From Spiroplasma litorale (GTDB taxonomy: Bacteria > Bacillota_I > Bacilli_A > Mycoplasmatales > Mycoplasmataceae): a stretch of 64,000 bases of DNA. Under the pieces are notes generated by a model. The model worked only from the letters and a program-made list of their open reading frames with translations, searched no databases and was not told the origin of the DNA. Each line of letters opens with the position of its first letter. The stretch's first letter is position 1. A program made the translations under genes and the position numbers. Shown one piece after another: positions 33,885-43,739 of this stretch. Location of the stretch: the NCBI RefSeq assembly GCF_001267155.1, contig NZ_CP012357.1:744001-808000 (forward strand), read 5' to 3'.

Positions 33885-34198
33885 AAAATATTATTTATTT
33901 GCATAAAGTAAATTTATTAAAATATATTTATTTTAAAAATATTTTTTCAATATGTAACCTAAGTAGACCATTTATCCAAAAATAGATGGTTTTTTTTATT
34001 CATTATATTTAATTAATTTCTAATTTATTGAGTTAATAATAAGTGGTTTAAAAGTTTTATGAAACCACAATTAAAAACATTTATTTTAACTAAGTGTTAT
34101 TTTTTTTTATAGAATTTACTTTAAAATATCTATTTTTCATATAAACGTTTTTTTAATAATATATATAAATATTTTATTAAAAAAAAAAAAAAACGAAC
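33885..34198. other. Intergenic region between a lipoprotein and IS copy 2
   Basis: No gene is supported here. It holds the terminator at 33967-33997, an A15 tract at 34179-34193, and the left target triplet AAC (34196-34198) of IS copy 2. Confidence 0.6.
33967..33997 (+). terminator. Terminator of lipoprotein copy 1
   Basis: ACCATTTAT pairs with ATAGATGGT (one G-T pair) and eight T follow. The stem resembles that of the lac operon terminator at 18594. Confidence 0.75.
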
Positions 34199-34222
34199 TG
34201 AAATTGTCAATTAAAATTGACA

Positions 34223-35386
34223 TTAAAAAGATACTTTCTCCATACGAATTTCGTATGGAGTTTTTTTATGTTTTAATGAAGGTCTAACATAATTATAAAA
34301 CTCTATATAGTCTGAGATAATTTTATAAATATTTGAATGATGTAGTTCTTTTACTTTATATGTATATATACATTCATTTTTAAAAGTTCCAAAAAAAGAC
34401 TCACAGGCACCATTATCTGGTGAATTTCCTCTTCGTGACATAGAAATATTTATATTATTAGTTTTACATAATCTTTCTCAAGTTTCATTTGTATATGGTG
34501 ATCCTTGATCTGAGTGGATTATCTTTGGTGCACCTCTTTTTTTAATGGCGCTTATTAAATTTGTATGACATAATTTATTATTAGGACTAACCGATAACTT
34601 TCAATCAATAATTTCTGAATTAAACAAATCCTTTATAACAGATAGATATACGTTTCCATTAATAGTTTTTATATAAGTTACATCTGTTACTCATTTTTCA
34701 TTTATATTTTTAGATTTAAAGTTTCTATTTAGTAGATTTTCAAATCTTAATGGACCTGATTTATCATAGTTTGGAACTTTCTTTTTCTTCACTGCTTTTA
34801 AACTCATTATTTTCATATATCTATAAACAACTCAAGGGTTTAATCTTTCTTTAAAGTATTTGTTTAAAAATAAAGTTATCATATTATAACCATATCTTTT
34901 TTTAAACAAGTAAAAAAGGCATCTTATCTTAATTGCTAAAATTCTATTATAATTTTTATACTTTGGTTTTCCGTTTTTAAGTCATTTTAAATATCCATAC
35001 CTTGAAACTTTTAAATATAAACAAGATAATTTCAAAGAAAACATTCTTTTAACATTAAAAATGGCGAAGTACTTTTCCTTAGTTGTCTTCGCCAAATGCT
35101 TTTTTAAAGCTCGTTCCAGTTTCAAAGCCTCTCTTAATTCTTCAATGCTCATATCATCAGGTTCTTTAAAAATTCAATCATGAGATTTAAATTTTTTGAT
35201 ATTTCCTTTTGCTTGTGTTCCGCTACCTCATTCAAGAGCGCCTTCACCTTTAACTTTTACCTCTGATTTTCATCTTTTAATTGTGCTAGTACTAATATCA
35301 AACTTTAATGCCGCATTTAAAATACCAATTTTTTTTGATTCATTAATTATATTAAGTTTTTCATTTTTTGTTCATTGTTTTGCCAT
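34223..35386 (-). CDS. IS3-family transposase, single continuous frame
   Basis: A 387-residue DDE transposase read in code 4. The N-terminus (FDISTSTIKRWKSEVKVKG) is the helix-turn-helix normally encoded by orfA. The catalytic part normally encoded by orfB has WVTDVTYI, HSDQGSPYT and PDNGACESFFGTFKNE. I followed the frame codon by codon across the element and found no stop and no frameshift; the usual AAAAAAG slip site is present but a -1 shift there reaches a stop after a few codons. So OrfA and OrfB are fused. It keeps the normal C-terminus lost in copy 1. Confidence 0.92.
34238..34267 (+). terminator. Palindrome plus T run inside IS copy 2
   Basis: The same 11-base stem with single-base loop as at 3709, followed by seven T on the plus strand. 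It would stop transcription entering the element from the left while encoding the transposase C-terminus on the other strand. Confidence 0.65.
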
Positions 35387-35514
35387 ATAAAAAGAACACC
35401 TTTCAATAAAATTTTAACAATAAAAGTACTTTTTTACTGTCAATTTTATTTTAGATGTTCAAACTTTAAGTTAATTTATTATAAAATATTATTGTTATTT
35501 AAAAGGAGAAAAAA

Positions 35515-36111
35515 ATGAAAAAATTACTTAGTATATTTGCAGCTACTGGATTAGTAGCAACTACTGGAGCAACAGTAGTATCGTGCGGGAATAAAGACGA
35601 GGAAGTTAAAAATTTAACATTGGTTGAAGGAAAAACTGATGCTGATATTATAAATTATTTAACAGATAAAGATAAAACATCAATATTAAAAAATGATAGT
35701 AGTGAAAATAGTAATGAATGAAAGCCGCTTGAAATTGAAGATAAAAAATTAAGTGTTGATTATGACGACCTTGATACAAATAAATTTGATTTTGAAGAAA
35801 TTTATACTATCGGTAAAGTTACTGGGTCATTAGTCGAAGTCTTCGATTCCACTAATGAAACTTTGCTTGGGTCATTAGGAAGTTTTTTTAACGAATCTAA
35901 AACATTGGTAAATGAAAATGATAATAATGATGGTAAAAAAGATGTGTCAAATATTAAGTTTTATTGTTTTACAGTTAAAGGTTCTAAAGGAAGTAGCACT
36001 TTTGATTTAAGAGTGATTTCAATTACAGGTAGTTTTAATATTAAAGAAAACAAATACACAGCTACTCCAGTTGTTAAAAATGAATTTATAAAGACTATTA
36101 CAATATCTTAA
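35515..36111 (+). CDS. Lipoprotein of the 198-residue family, copy 2
   Basis: A 198-residue paralogue of 33288-33884. Signal peptide and lipobox are the same (VVSC, Cys24). The motif LVEGKTDADIINYLTDKDKT and the C-terminal FTVKGSKGSSTFDLRVIS repeat the family pattern; the middle, which follows VSGS-like KVTGSLVEVF, is more variable. The start follows AAAAGGAG by 7 bases. Its promoter region now borders IS copy 2, whose right end is 53 bases before the ATG. Confidence 0.85.
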
Positions 36112-36122
36112 AATATTTTTAT

Positions 36123-36170
36123 AAAAAGCAAGTAATTTAAAATTAACCATTTTAATGAGCTTGCTTTTTA
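36123..36170. terminator. Terminator of lipoprotein copy 2
   Basis: AAAAAGCAAG pairs with CTTGCTTTTT over a 27-base loop, with T-rich sequence after it. Confidence 0.7.
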
Positions 36171-36283
36171 TTTATTTTTATTCTAAAAAAATATTTTATA
36201 GTGATTTAAAGTTATTATTTATTAATTTATGTTATTATTAAATATAAATTAAATAGTTTAAAAAAAATATTAAGGGTAATGTT

Positions 36284-37043
36284 GTGTTTAATTCATGAAA
36301 TATTAAAAAAATGTTAAAGTGTTTTTATATATATTTATGTGTTTAAGTCTACTCCCCTTTTTCATTTCATTCTTTTTATTACAAGTTAACAGTGATAAAA
36401 AATATGTTGTTAATAATATGCACTCAAATAAAAAAGTATGTATGTTAACTTTTGACGATGGACCTTCAACTGAAAATGATAATGAGATTTTAAATATTTT
36501 AGAAAAATATAAAGTACCTGGAACATTCTTTTATGTTGGTAAAAATATTGAAGATAATATTAATAACTTAAAACCACTATTTAACAGAATACTTGAAAAT
36601 GGTTCTTATATAGGAAATCATACATTTACTCATAACAAATATGTTTTAAAGACAAATTCACTAGTTAATGAAATTAATAAAACAAATGAATTAATAATAT
36701 CTGTTTCAAATGAATTAAATAATGAATACATACCCTTAAGAATGCCTTATTTACAGTTTTACTCAGGAATTGATAGTGCTTTATCAAAGCTAAATCAAGA
36801 TAATTTTATTGGCGGTTATTTAAGTGGCGATTGAGTATATGATAAATACGGAAAAGAAGAAATTATTAAAAATATATAAATAATGTAGAAGATAAAAATA
36901 TATTAATAATGCATTCTACAAAGTATGTTAAAGTTTTTTTACCAGATTTAATTGAAAAATTAATTAATAAAGGATATAGTTTTGCAACATTTAATAAAAA
37001 TGATAAAAACTATTATAAGAATTATGGAGAGTTAGTGAATTAA
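36284..37043 (+). pseudogene. Polysaccharide deacetylase (NodB family), frameshifted
   Basis: A NodB-type deacetylase with an N-terminal membrane anchor (SLLPFFISFFLLQVN), the metal/catalytic motif MLTFDDGPSTENDNEIL, YIGNHTFTHNKY (the H-x3-H type metal pair) and LRMPY. The frame stops at TAA after EEIIKNI, but the next frame continues NNVEDKNILIMHSTKY and KGYSFATFN, the expected C-terminus; two extra bases in an AT repeat explain it. The N-terminus also seems shifted: the frame with a ribosome site (TTAAGGG before GTG at 36284) breaks in a TATATA tract, and the membrane frame opens only at a GTG at 36319 without such a site. It would modify amino-sugar polymers if functional. Confidence 0.78.
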
Positions 37044-37366
37044 TGGAATACTTTAACATATATCAAATAATTGATTTAATTACATCAATTATATTCTTGA
37101 GTTAATCAATTTATGTAATATCAAAATCAATTATATATAAAAAAATAATTAAAAAATATTTTTTAGCTATTGATTCAATTATATTGATTATAAATACGTA
37201 TTTTCTTATTTGTTATGCATTTTCTATTTTCTTTTATTTAAATTCGTATTTATTTATAAAAATAAATTCGATAATATCAATTTTTTATTTTTCTGGAGTA
37301 TTTATTTATTGATCAATTATAATGTTTTACAAAAAAAGTTTTTATCAAATTGAAACAAAAAAATAA
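37043..37366 (+). pseudogene. Small membrane protein with in-frame stop
   Basis: A 107-codon frame that starts at an ATG overlapping the end of the deacetylase (TAATG) and encodes at least two or three hydrophobic segments (YFLAIDSIILIINTYFLICY and INSIISIFYFSGVFIYWSII). A TAA interrupts it at codon 21, after SIIFLS. The translational overlap suggests a former operon with the deacetylase. I do not recognise the family. Confidence 0.6.
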
Positions 37367-37422
37367 AATACCTTTTCTAATTCATGTAATATAATTTATA
37401 TTCATGATGTAAAAGGTATTTT
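37365..37422. terminator. Bidirectional terminator
   Basis: AAAATACCTTTT pairs with AAAAGGTATTTT across a 34-base A/T-rich loop that can itself pair. It separates the plus-strand membrane gene from the convergent lipoprotein at 37454. Confidence 0.7.
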
Positions 37423-37453
37423 ATTATTTTATAGAGTTATAAATAATTATAAT

Positions 37454-38747
37454 TTAACTGCTTGTTCTTTCATATGTCAATTTTGTTTCACCAGTGAATA
37501 ATTTATTTCCTTCTAGTGCTTTAAATTTAATAGTTGTTCCACCTAATATTTCAAAACTATATATATTTTCGTATTTACCTTCAACATCTGATCTTGCTAT
37601 TGGAAAGTAAGGATTTTTTTGAAATAATTTTGTACAAATTTCATATAATTTAACCTTATCAGTATCATCATCTTTAAAACTTAACTTACCTAATTCATTA
37701 TAAGTTAAAGCATTTACGTCCATTTTTTTTAGGGTTTAAAATTCTTAGCATTGCAGAGTTTTCAAAATACTTAAAAGTATATTGATTATTTAACTTAGTT
37801 AGAGGTAGCACATTCATAATAAATTTTTCTTCTTCATCATCGTAATTGTAAGATTTAATATAAAAATCTAAATCATCAATCTTAAATATTTCATCAAACT
37901 TTTTAGTTTCGTTTTCTGATATTTTTACACTCTGATTAACAGTTGCTATTGTTTTATAGATTTGTTCTTTTGAAGGCATACTATCGGTATTATTTAAATC
38001 AATATCAGTACCATCATAATCCATAAAATCACTTTTGATGCTAAGTTCTGTTCTTTTTTTATCACTTATATTTACATTGAATTCTTTACTTGAATAATTT
38101 CCATATTTAAAAGTTATCTTTGAAGTTCCTGATTTTGGATTTCTTCAATCCTTAGGATAAAAGTTTAATTCAAAAACTCCAGTTCCATTATCTGTATACC
38201 TATATGAGTCAACTAAAATAACCTCTTCATTACTTGAAGTTGTTGAAATTTTAGTATCTTTTTTAAAATTTTTTACTGTAACTGTTGTTTTGTATTGTAG
38301 ATTAAATAATTGAACGGTCGATGAATTTTCACCAACATAACCATTTATATCAGCTATATCTTGTATTTCTGGAGCTGGCGCTGATTCACTTTTTGAATAA
38401 GTATAAGTAACTTCAACACTTCCTGTAAATTTAGTTGAAGTGCTTTTAGCAGTTAATTTTGCACCTTTTTTAAGATCATTTAATGATGATGTGGTTATAT
38501 CAACATCAGATGAAGTTAGATTGTAATCTTTATTTTTTTCATTAATTTGTTTCACAATCTCATCATTTGTAGGACTATCTCCAACACCTTTTCATTCTCC
38601 TAATTGTTTAACACTTAATTCAGATAAATTTTTTTTAGTATTTGTTGATGGTGTATCTTTTTCTTTACTATCACCACATGATATAACACCAGCACTTGTT
38701 GTTGTAACAAGTGAAACAGTTGCTAATAATCCTAATATTTTTTTCAT
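37454..38747 (-). pseudogene. Repeat-domain lipoprotein with A8 frameshift
   Basis: A lipoprotein with Cys24 (VISC), one copy of the about 75-residue module also seen at 41493, 43611 and 61765 (LSVKQLGEWKGVGDSP, TSSDVDITTS, STKFTGSVEVTYTYSK), and a beta-rich remainder. Near the 3-prime end an A8 run (plus-strand T8 at 37723-37730) breaks the frame: as sequenced it ends NPKKNGRKCFNL at 37698, while with A7 it would run on into DVNALTYNELGKL and end at 37454. It is a good candidate for slippage-controlled switching or for a sequencing error. A leader hairpin lies at 38762. Confidence 0.8.
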
Positions 38748-38761
38748 TCTTTTTTCCTTTC

Positions 38762-38783
38762 AAATGTAAATAATTTTACATTT
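38762..38783 (-). promoter_or_regulatory. Leader hairpin before a lipoprotein start
   Basis: AAATGTAAA and its complement with a 4-base loop sit immediately before the ribosome site of the lipoprotein at 38747. The position matches the leader hairpins of the Ig-like lipoproteins at 41514 and 43633, but the sequence differs. Confidence 0.45.
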
Positions 38784-38943
38784 ATTTCATTTTACAACTT
38801 TTATAATTACTTTTTTAATACTTTAATAAACTTAAAATATGTTTTATATATAAAAAGTTTTTGGTTTTTCAAATAAAAAGGTTTTATATAATATTTTGTT
38901 TATAATCAACCTAACCACTTAATAGTTGTACAAAGGAGAGATT

Positions 38944-39711
38944 ATGAAAAAAAGTATAAAAGTATTAGGAGCAACATTATCAGTTTTAGGTACATCTGCA
39001 TTAATATACCCTTTAACTAAATTAGGCTCACAAGAAAATAATTCAGTATTTGCTATCAATGAAAGCGAATTAAACAACAATAACATATTTAACAACTATG
39101 ATAGAAGCGAAATAAATCTAAGTTTAGTTGGTGAATTTGTTGAAGGTAAAGGTATTTATGGTTTGTTTAACCCAGCAATTGTTAAAGGAGCAATAACTAT
39201 TGATCCAGGAAAACAAAATTCACAAGAAGAAGTGTTTAAAGCAACAAAAGTTTATACAGAAAATTTATTAGGTATTGTCAAGACATTATTTGGTTATGAC
39301 ATTAAAATTGATACACTAGTTGAAATGATAAAATTTGAATATTATTCAGATGAAAATGGTCAAACATTACAAAACAATGATAAAGAAGATATAAAATCAT
39401 TTAAAATTTCAATTATACCAGGCAAAGAAGATACAATTGATGGTTTACATGTTTATGGAAACACATTAATAAAAACAAAACTTAAAACTTCATTAAGTGA
39501 TGCAATAAAAGTAAGAAAAATAAATGAAAAAATACTTAAGGAAGCACTCTTAAAACAAAGAGTTGCAGTTCTTAACAACTTGGTTAGTTTAGATAGAAGT
39601 ATTGAAATAAAAGATTTTGATAAAGATAACAAAACTGCACAAGTAATTGTTGGTAATGGATTTAATAATGCTTATTATGATGATCAAAAAATAGTAGTAA
39701 CATTTAAATAA
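38944..39711 (+). CDS. Secreted protein of the PGKED family
   Basis: A 255-residue protein with an N-terminal signal (SIKVLGATLSVLGTSALIYP) and no lipobox cysteine, so it is secreted or membrane anchored. The C-terminal half has FKISIIPGKEDTIDGLHVYG, KVRKINEKILKEALL and a beta-rich end. The same C-terminal pattern appears in the broken lipoprotein at 60056 (TAKPGKEDDIDGVHCKG), and a 3-prime fragment of a second copy lies at 41642. I chose the ATG at 38944 because AAAGGAGAG lies 4 bases upstream. Function unknown. Confidence 0.75.
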   Translation: MKKSIKVLGATLSVLGTSALIYPLTKLGSQENNSVFAINESELNNNNIFNNYDRSEINLSLVGEFVEGKGIYGLFNPAIVKGAITIDPGKQNSQEEVFKATKVYTENLLGIVKTLFGYDIKIDTLVEMIKFEYYSDENGQTLQNNDKEDIKSFKISIIPGKEDTIDGLHVYGNTLIKTKLKTSLSDAIKVRKINEKILKEALLKQRVAVLNNLVSLDRSIEIKDFDKDNKTAQVIVGNGFNNAYYDDQKIVVTFK

Positions 39712-39735
39712 GAATTATATATATTTCATAAATAA

Positions 39736-39766
39736 AAAAATCTTCATATAATATATGAAGATTTTT
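39736..39766. terminator. Bidirectional terminator, block A of the duplication
   Basis: AAAAATCTTCATAT pairs with its complement over a 3-base loop. It separates the secreted protein gene from the convergent lipoprotein and is repeated with small changes at 41847. Confidence 0.8.
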
Positions 39767-39783
39767 AATTATTTATATTAGTT

Positions 39784-41493
39784 TTATGCTATAAATTCTG
39801 TAATTTTAATTGTTAGTTCGACTTCATATGTACCATAAACTATTTTAACTTTAGTTTCAACGTTGGCTTTAATTGATTCTACTTTTGTTGTATAGTAACT
39901 TGCTCCTGCATTTCCTAAAAAATTCAAAATAAAATTATTTGAGTTTACATTTGTAGGTTTTACTAAATTTTCTGAATTAGTGTAGGCCCCTGCTGCATTT
40001 GTTTTAAATGAAATTTCTTTTTCTTTCTCATATGATACAACCATTGTTTTAGTTTGCTCATCATAACTTGTGTTATTATCGCTTTGACCTTCAAATTGAA
40101 TATAGTTTAAAAAATATTTGAATGCAAGGGTTGTTTGTCCATAATAGTTTTTTGATGTACTTTTAGCCTTGATTTTTGCTTCTGTTGCAGTTGGTTGATT
40201 AACAAATTCAATATCATCACTAGTTATTTTATATTTATTATTTTTTTCATTAAATACTTTAATAATAAGATCTAAAGTTATGCTAGATACAGCACCATTA
40301 ATAGTACCTAAATTTTTTTCAATTTCTGAATTTGCTAAATCTGTTGTTCTAGTTTCAACATATTTTAATGTAAAAGTTGCATTATTTTTTAATAATTTAC
40401 TTGTTGAAACTGAATTCACCATTATTGAACCTGCAGATTCTGGTGTAGCTTCTTTAAATCCACTGAATGTATAATCTGCGTTTAATTTTGCTCCTGGAGA
40501 AAGTTTTGTAATTTCTTCAGTTGCAGCAGTTTTTGCATCTTCTTCTTTATTAGATTTTGGAGACAATTCTTTTCCAATTGTATTCAAATCTTTTTTTGCT
40601 TCTAATACAGTTACTTTAAAAGTAACATCTTTAGCACCATTATATTTAAGAGTAATTGTTGCTTCTCCTGCTTTAACTGCTTCTAAAGTTAATGTAAATT
40701 TAGCTTCTTCTTTAGTAGAAGATGGAGCAACTTTAACTTTAACAACTTCTTCAGTAGATGATGCTGCTGTTAAAGTTTTTTAACTTTTTGAGTTAGCAAC
40801 AGTTACACTTATTGGGTCTATTTTTTCACCCATTTGGATTTCTTTGTCCCCAACAGCCCCAATTGTAGTTGCTTTTGTTTTACTATATGTTTGTGTTAAA
40901 GTAGCATTACCAGTATAATTAGTTGATGTTGTTTTTGCTTTTAATTTAGCTTGACTAGCAGTTGGATTACCGTCAAATTCAACATCATCTGATGATAAGT
41001 TAAGATCAGAGTTTTTTGTATTAACTTGTTTTAAAACTTCATCAATTGTTGGTAAGTCGCCAACCCCTTCATATACTCCTAAATCCTTAACTTTAATTAC
41101 ATTATTTAAATCTTCTTTTTGTGGTGTTTCACCATTTGATGTAACTTTAACTGTAAAATCTTTTGCAGCATCCCCATATTTAACAGTTAATTTTGCTGTT
41201 CCTTCTTTTAAAGCTGTTACAATAACATTAAATTTTCCTTCTTTTTTTGTGTCTTTTTCAAGAGATGATTTTCCTGTAACGATTGTAGTATCACTTGAAA
41301 TAACGCTAATTGAAGCATCATCAATTGGATTTATAACTGTTACTTCAATAGTTTTTGATTCCTCAACTTTTAATGTTATATCATCAATATTGTTGATAAT
41401 AGTTTTTTCTTCACTAGTCCCACATGAAATGACAGTAATGCCTGTTGTTGCAACGATCCCTGTTGCAGCTAAAATACTTAATAATTTTTTCAT
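39784..41493 (-). pseudogene. Ig-like lipoprotein, copy 1, one nonsense codon
   Basis: A 569-codon lipoprotein frame. Signal peptide and lipobox end in VISC (Cys24). An Ig-like segment follows (TLKVEESKTIEVTVINP through GTAKLTVKYGDAAKDFTVKV), then the shared 75-residue module (VKDLGVYEGVGDLPTIDEV through STNYTGNATLTQTYSK), a second Ig-like segment and a beta-rich C-terminus ending VELTIKITEFIA. It is interrupted once, by TAA after VANSKS, where copy 2 at 43611 has a Glu codon; the frame is otherwise open to 39784. The truncated product would be about 238 residues. Its promoter holds a poly(A)16 tract (41542). Confidence 0.85.
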
Positions 41494-41513
41494 TTTTAAA
41501 TTTATTCCTTTCT

Positions 41514-41563
41514 GTTGGATAACCAACTAATACAATTATACTTTTTTTTTTTTTTTTGTTAAA
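41514..41563 (-). promoter_or_regulatory. Promoter with poly(A)16 spacer and leader hairpin
   Basis: Read on the minus strand: TTTAAC (41558-41563, -35-like), then C-terminal spacer of A16 plus G (17 bases), then TATAAT (41535-41540), then the hairpin GTTGG-TTAT-CCAAC (41514-41527), AGAAAGGAA and the ATG at 41493. The homopolymer fills the promoter spacer at the ideal length of 17, as in the phase-variable vlp promoters of Mycoplasma hyorhinis. Confidence 0.7.
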
Positions 41564-41641
41564 AAAGTATAAATAATATATAAACAAAATATGATAAATT
41601 GTATTAAATATTTATAAAAATAAAAAAATTAAGAAAAAAAC

Positions 41642-41818
41642 ACTTAATAAAGCACCATTAAAACAAAAAGCTTTATTTCTTAATAACTTGGTTGGTCTAG
41701 ATTGAAGTAATGAATAATAGATTTAGATATAGATAACAAAACTGCACAAGTAATTGGTGTTATTGGGTTTAATAACGCTTATTATGATGATTAAAAAGTT
41801 GTATTAATATCTAAATAA
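41642..41818 (+). pseudogene. 3-prime remnant of a PGKED-family secreted protein
   Basis: This stretch matches bases 39538-39711, the end of the secreted protein gene (ALLKQR, LNNLVGLD, DNKTAQVI, FNNAYYDD), with an internal TAA-containing gap and other damage. There is no 5-prime part. It marks the left edge of the second block of a tandem duplication. Confidence 0.8.
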
Positions 41819-41831
41819 AAAATTATATTTC

Positions 41832-41877
41832 AAAAAAAAAAAAAAAAATAATCTTCATACAATGTATGAAGATTATT
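41832..41877 (-). terminator. Terminator of Ig-like lipoprotein copy 2, with A17 tract
   Basis: AATAATCTTCATAC pairs with its complement over a 3-base loop (41847-41877). On the minus strand a run of 17 T follows (plus-strand A17, 41832-41848). It corresponds to the terminator at 39736. Confidence 0.8.
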
Positions 41878-41893
41878 AATTATTTCATTAATT

Positions 41894-43611
41894 TTATGCT
41901 GTAAATCCTGTAATTTTAATTGTTAGTTCAAGTTCATATGTACCATAAACTATTTTAACTTTAGTTTCAACATTCGCATTTATTGATTCTACATTTGTTG
42001 TTCAATAACTCACTCCTGGGTCTCCTTGAAATTTTAAACTAAAATTATCTGATGTTACATCTGTTGGTTTGATTTTATTAGCTTCACTTCATTATCAAAT
42101 GTACCTTTTGCATTTGTTCTAAATGAAATTGTACCTTCTTTTACATATGATACATTCATTGTATTTGTGTCTGCATCATAACTTGTGTTATTAGCACCAT
42201 CATTTCCTATTTCAATATAATTTGAAAAATATTTAAAAGTTAAATTGATTTCACCATAATAATTTTCAGATGTACTTTTAGCTTTTATTGTTCCTCCTGT
42301 TGCATTTGAAGTTAGCAAATCAACATCGTCCTTAGTAATTTTATATTTACTATTTTTTTCATTAAATATTTTTATAACCATATCTAAGGTAGCAGCAGTT
42401 TCTTTCCCATTAATAGTACCTAAATCCTTTACTATTTCTGGGTTAGCCAAATCCGTTCTTGTTTCAACATATTTTAATGTAAATATTGCACTACTTTTTA
42501 ATAATTTACTTGTAGAAACTGAATTAACTTTTAATGAACCTGCAGCTTCTGGAGTTGCTGCTTTAAATTGATCAAATGTATAATCAGTATTTAGTTTTGC
42601 ACCTGCTGAGAATTTTGTAATTGCTTCAGTTGCAGCAGTTTTTGCATCTTCTTCTTTATTTAATTTTGGAGATAAATCTTTTCCAATTGTATTCAAATCT
42701 TTTTTAGCTTCTAATACAGTTACTTTAAAAGTAACATCTTTAGCACCAGTATATTTAAGAGTGATTGTTGCTTCTCCTGCTTTAACTGCTTCTAAATTTA
42801 ATGTAAATTTAGCTTCTTCTTTAGTAGAAGATGGAGCAACTTGAACTTTAACAATTTCTTGTGTTGATGAAGTTGCTGTTAAAGTATTTTCACCTTTTGA
42901 ATTAGCAACAGTTACACTTATTGGGTCTATGTTTTCACCTATTTGGATTTCTTTGTCCCCAACAGTACCAATTGTAGTTTCTTTTGTTTTGCTATATGTT
43001 TGTGTTAAAGTAACATTACCAGTATAATTAGTTGATGTTGTTTTTGCTTTTAATTTAACTTGACTAGCAGTTGGATTACCATCAAATTCAACATCAGTTG
43101 ATGATAAAATAAGATTTGAGTTTTTTGTATTAACTTGTTTTAAAACTTCATCAATTGTTGGTAAGTCGCCAACCCCTTCATATACTCCTAAATCCTTAAC
43201 TTTAATTACATTATTTAAATCTTCTTTTTGTGGTGTTTCACCATTTGATGTAACTTTAACTGTAAATTCTTGTTTAGCATCCCCATATTTAACAGTTAAT
43301 TTTGCTGTCCCTTCTTTTAAAGCAGTTACAATAACATTAAATTTTCCTTCTTTATTTGCATCTTGTGCTAAAGAAGATTCTCCTTTAGCAATTGTTGCAT
43401 CACTTGAACTAACACTAATTGCAGCTCCTGTAACTGGATTTTTAACTGTTACTGCTACAGTTTTTGTAGCTCCAACTTCTAATGATACATCTCCAATTTT
43501 ATTAATAACAGTACTTTCATCAGCCTTAGCGTCATCTCCACATGAGATTACAGTAGCACTTGATGTTGCAACTAATCCAGTTGCAGCTAACATACTTAAT
43601 AATTTTTTCAT
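41894..43611 (-). pseudogene. Ig-like lipoprotein, copy 2, C-terminal frameshift
   Basis: The best-kept member of the family: signal peptide with Cys24 (VISC), an Ig-like segment (VSLEVGATKTVAVTVKNP through AKLTVKYGDAKQEFTVKV), the 75-residue module, a second Ig-like segment (NTLTATSSTQEIVKVQVAP through DVTFKVTVLEAKK) and the C-terminal part. It is open for 518 codons to a TAA at 42055. The expected last residues (IKPTDVTSDNF through TYELELTIKITGFTA) follow in another frame to 41894; one missing base around 42085-42090 explains it. The protein may still work without the last 60 residues. Signs point to surface display; role unknown. Confidence 0.85.
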
Positions 43612-43632
43612 TTTTATTTTTTATTCCTTTCT

Positions 43633-43646
43633 GTTGGAAAACCAAC
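43633..43646 (-). promoter_or_regulatory. Leader hairpin of Ig-like lipoprotein copy 2
   Basis: GTTGG-TTTT-CCAAC lies just before AGAAAGGAA, as in copy 1 (41514). In the third paralogue (50716-50727) the stem is GTTGT-ACAAC, so one pair has changed on both sides. A TATAAT box lies a few bases upstream. Confidence 0.6.
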
Positions 43647-43739
43647 TAATTTCATTATAAACTAATATATTTATATAGGAGGAAATTATTTTAAAATATA
43701 AAAAAATACTAATAATTATATTATTATTATTTCAAGTTT

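Larger units (their letters stand above)
34199..35461 (-). mobile_element. IS3-family element, copy 2, intact
   Basis: A 1263-base element nearly identical to 3670-4931 and in the same orientation. It is flanked by the direct triplet AAC at 34196-34198 and 35462-35464, a target duplication of the size made by IS3-family elements. It is inserted between two paralogous 198-residue lipoprotein genes. Confidence 0.93.

Noticed and set aside
34179-34193. A15 tract near IS copy 2 as a phase-variation site
   Set aside because: It is not inside a recognisable promoter or coding frame; it lies just outside the element's left end and may be ordinary A-rich sequence or part of the target.
3670-35461. 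The IS pair as a composite transposon
   Set aside because: Copy 1 has no matching target duplication and the bracketed genes do not form one accessory unit; I only report the arrangement.
41832-41848. A17 tract as a promoter-spacer switch
   Set aside because: It directly follows the terminator hairpin of the minus-strand lipoprotein, so it is best explained as that terminator's T run.
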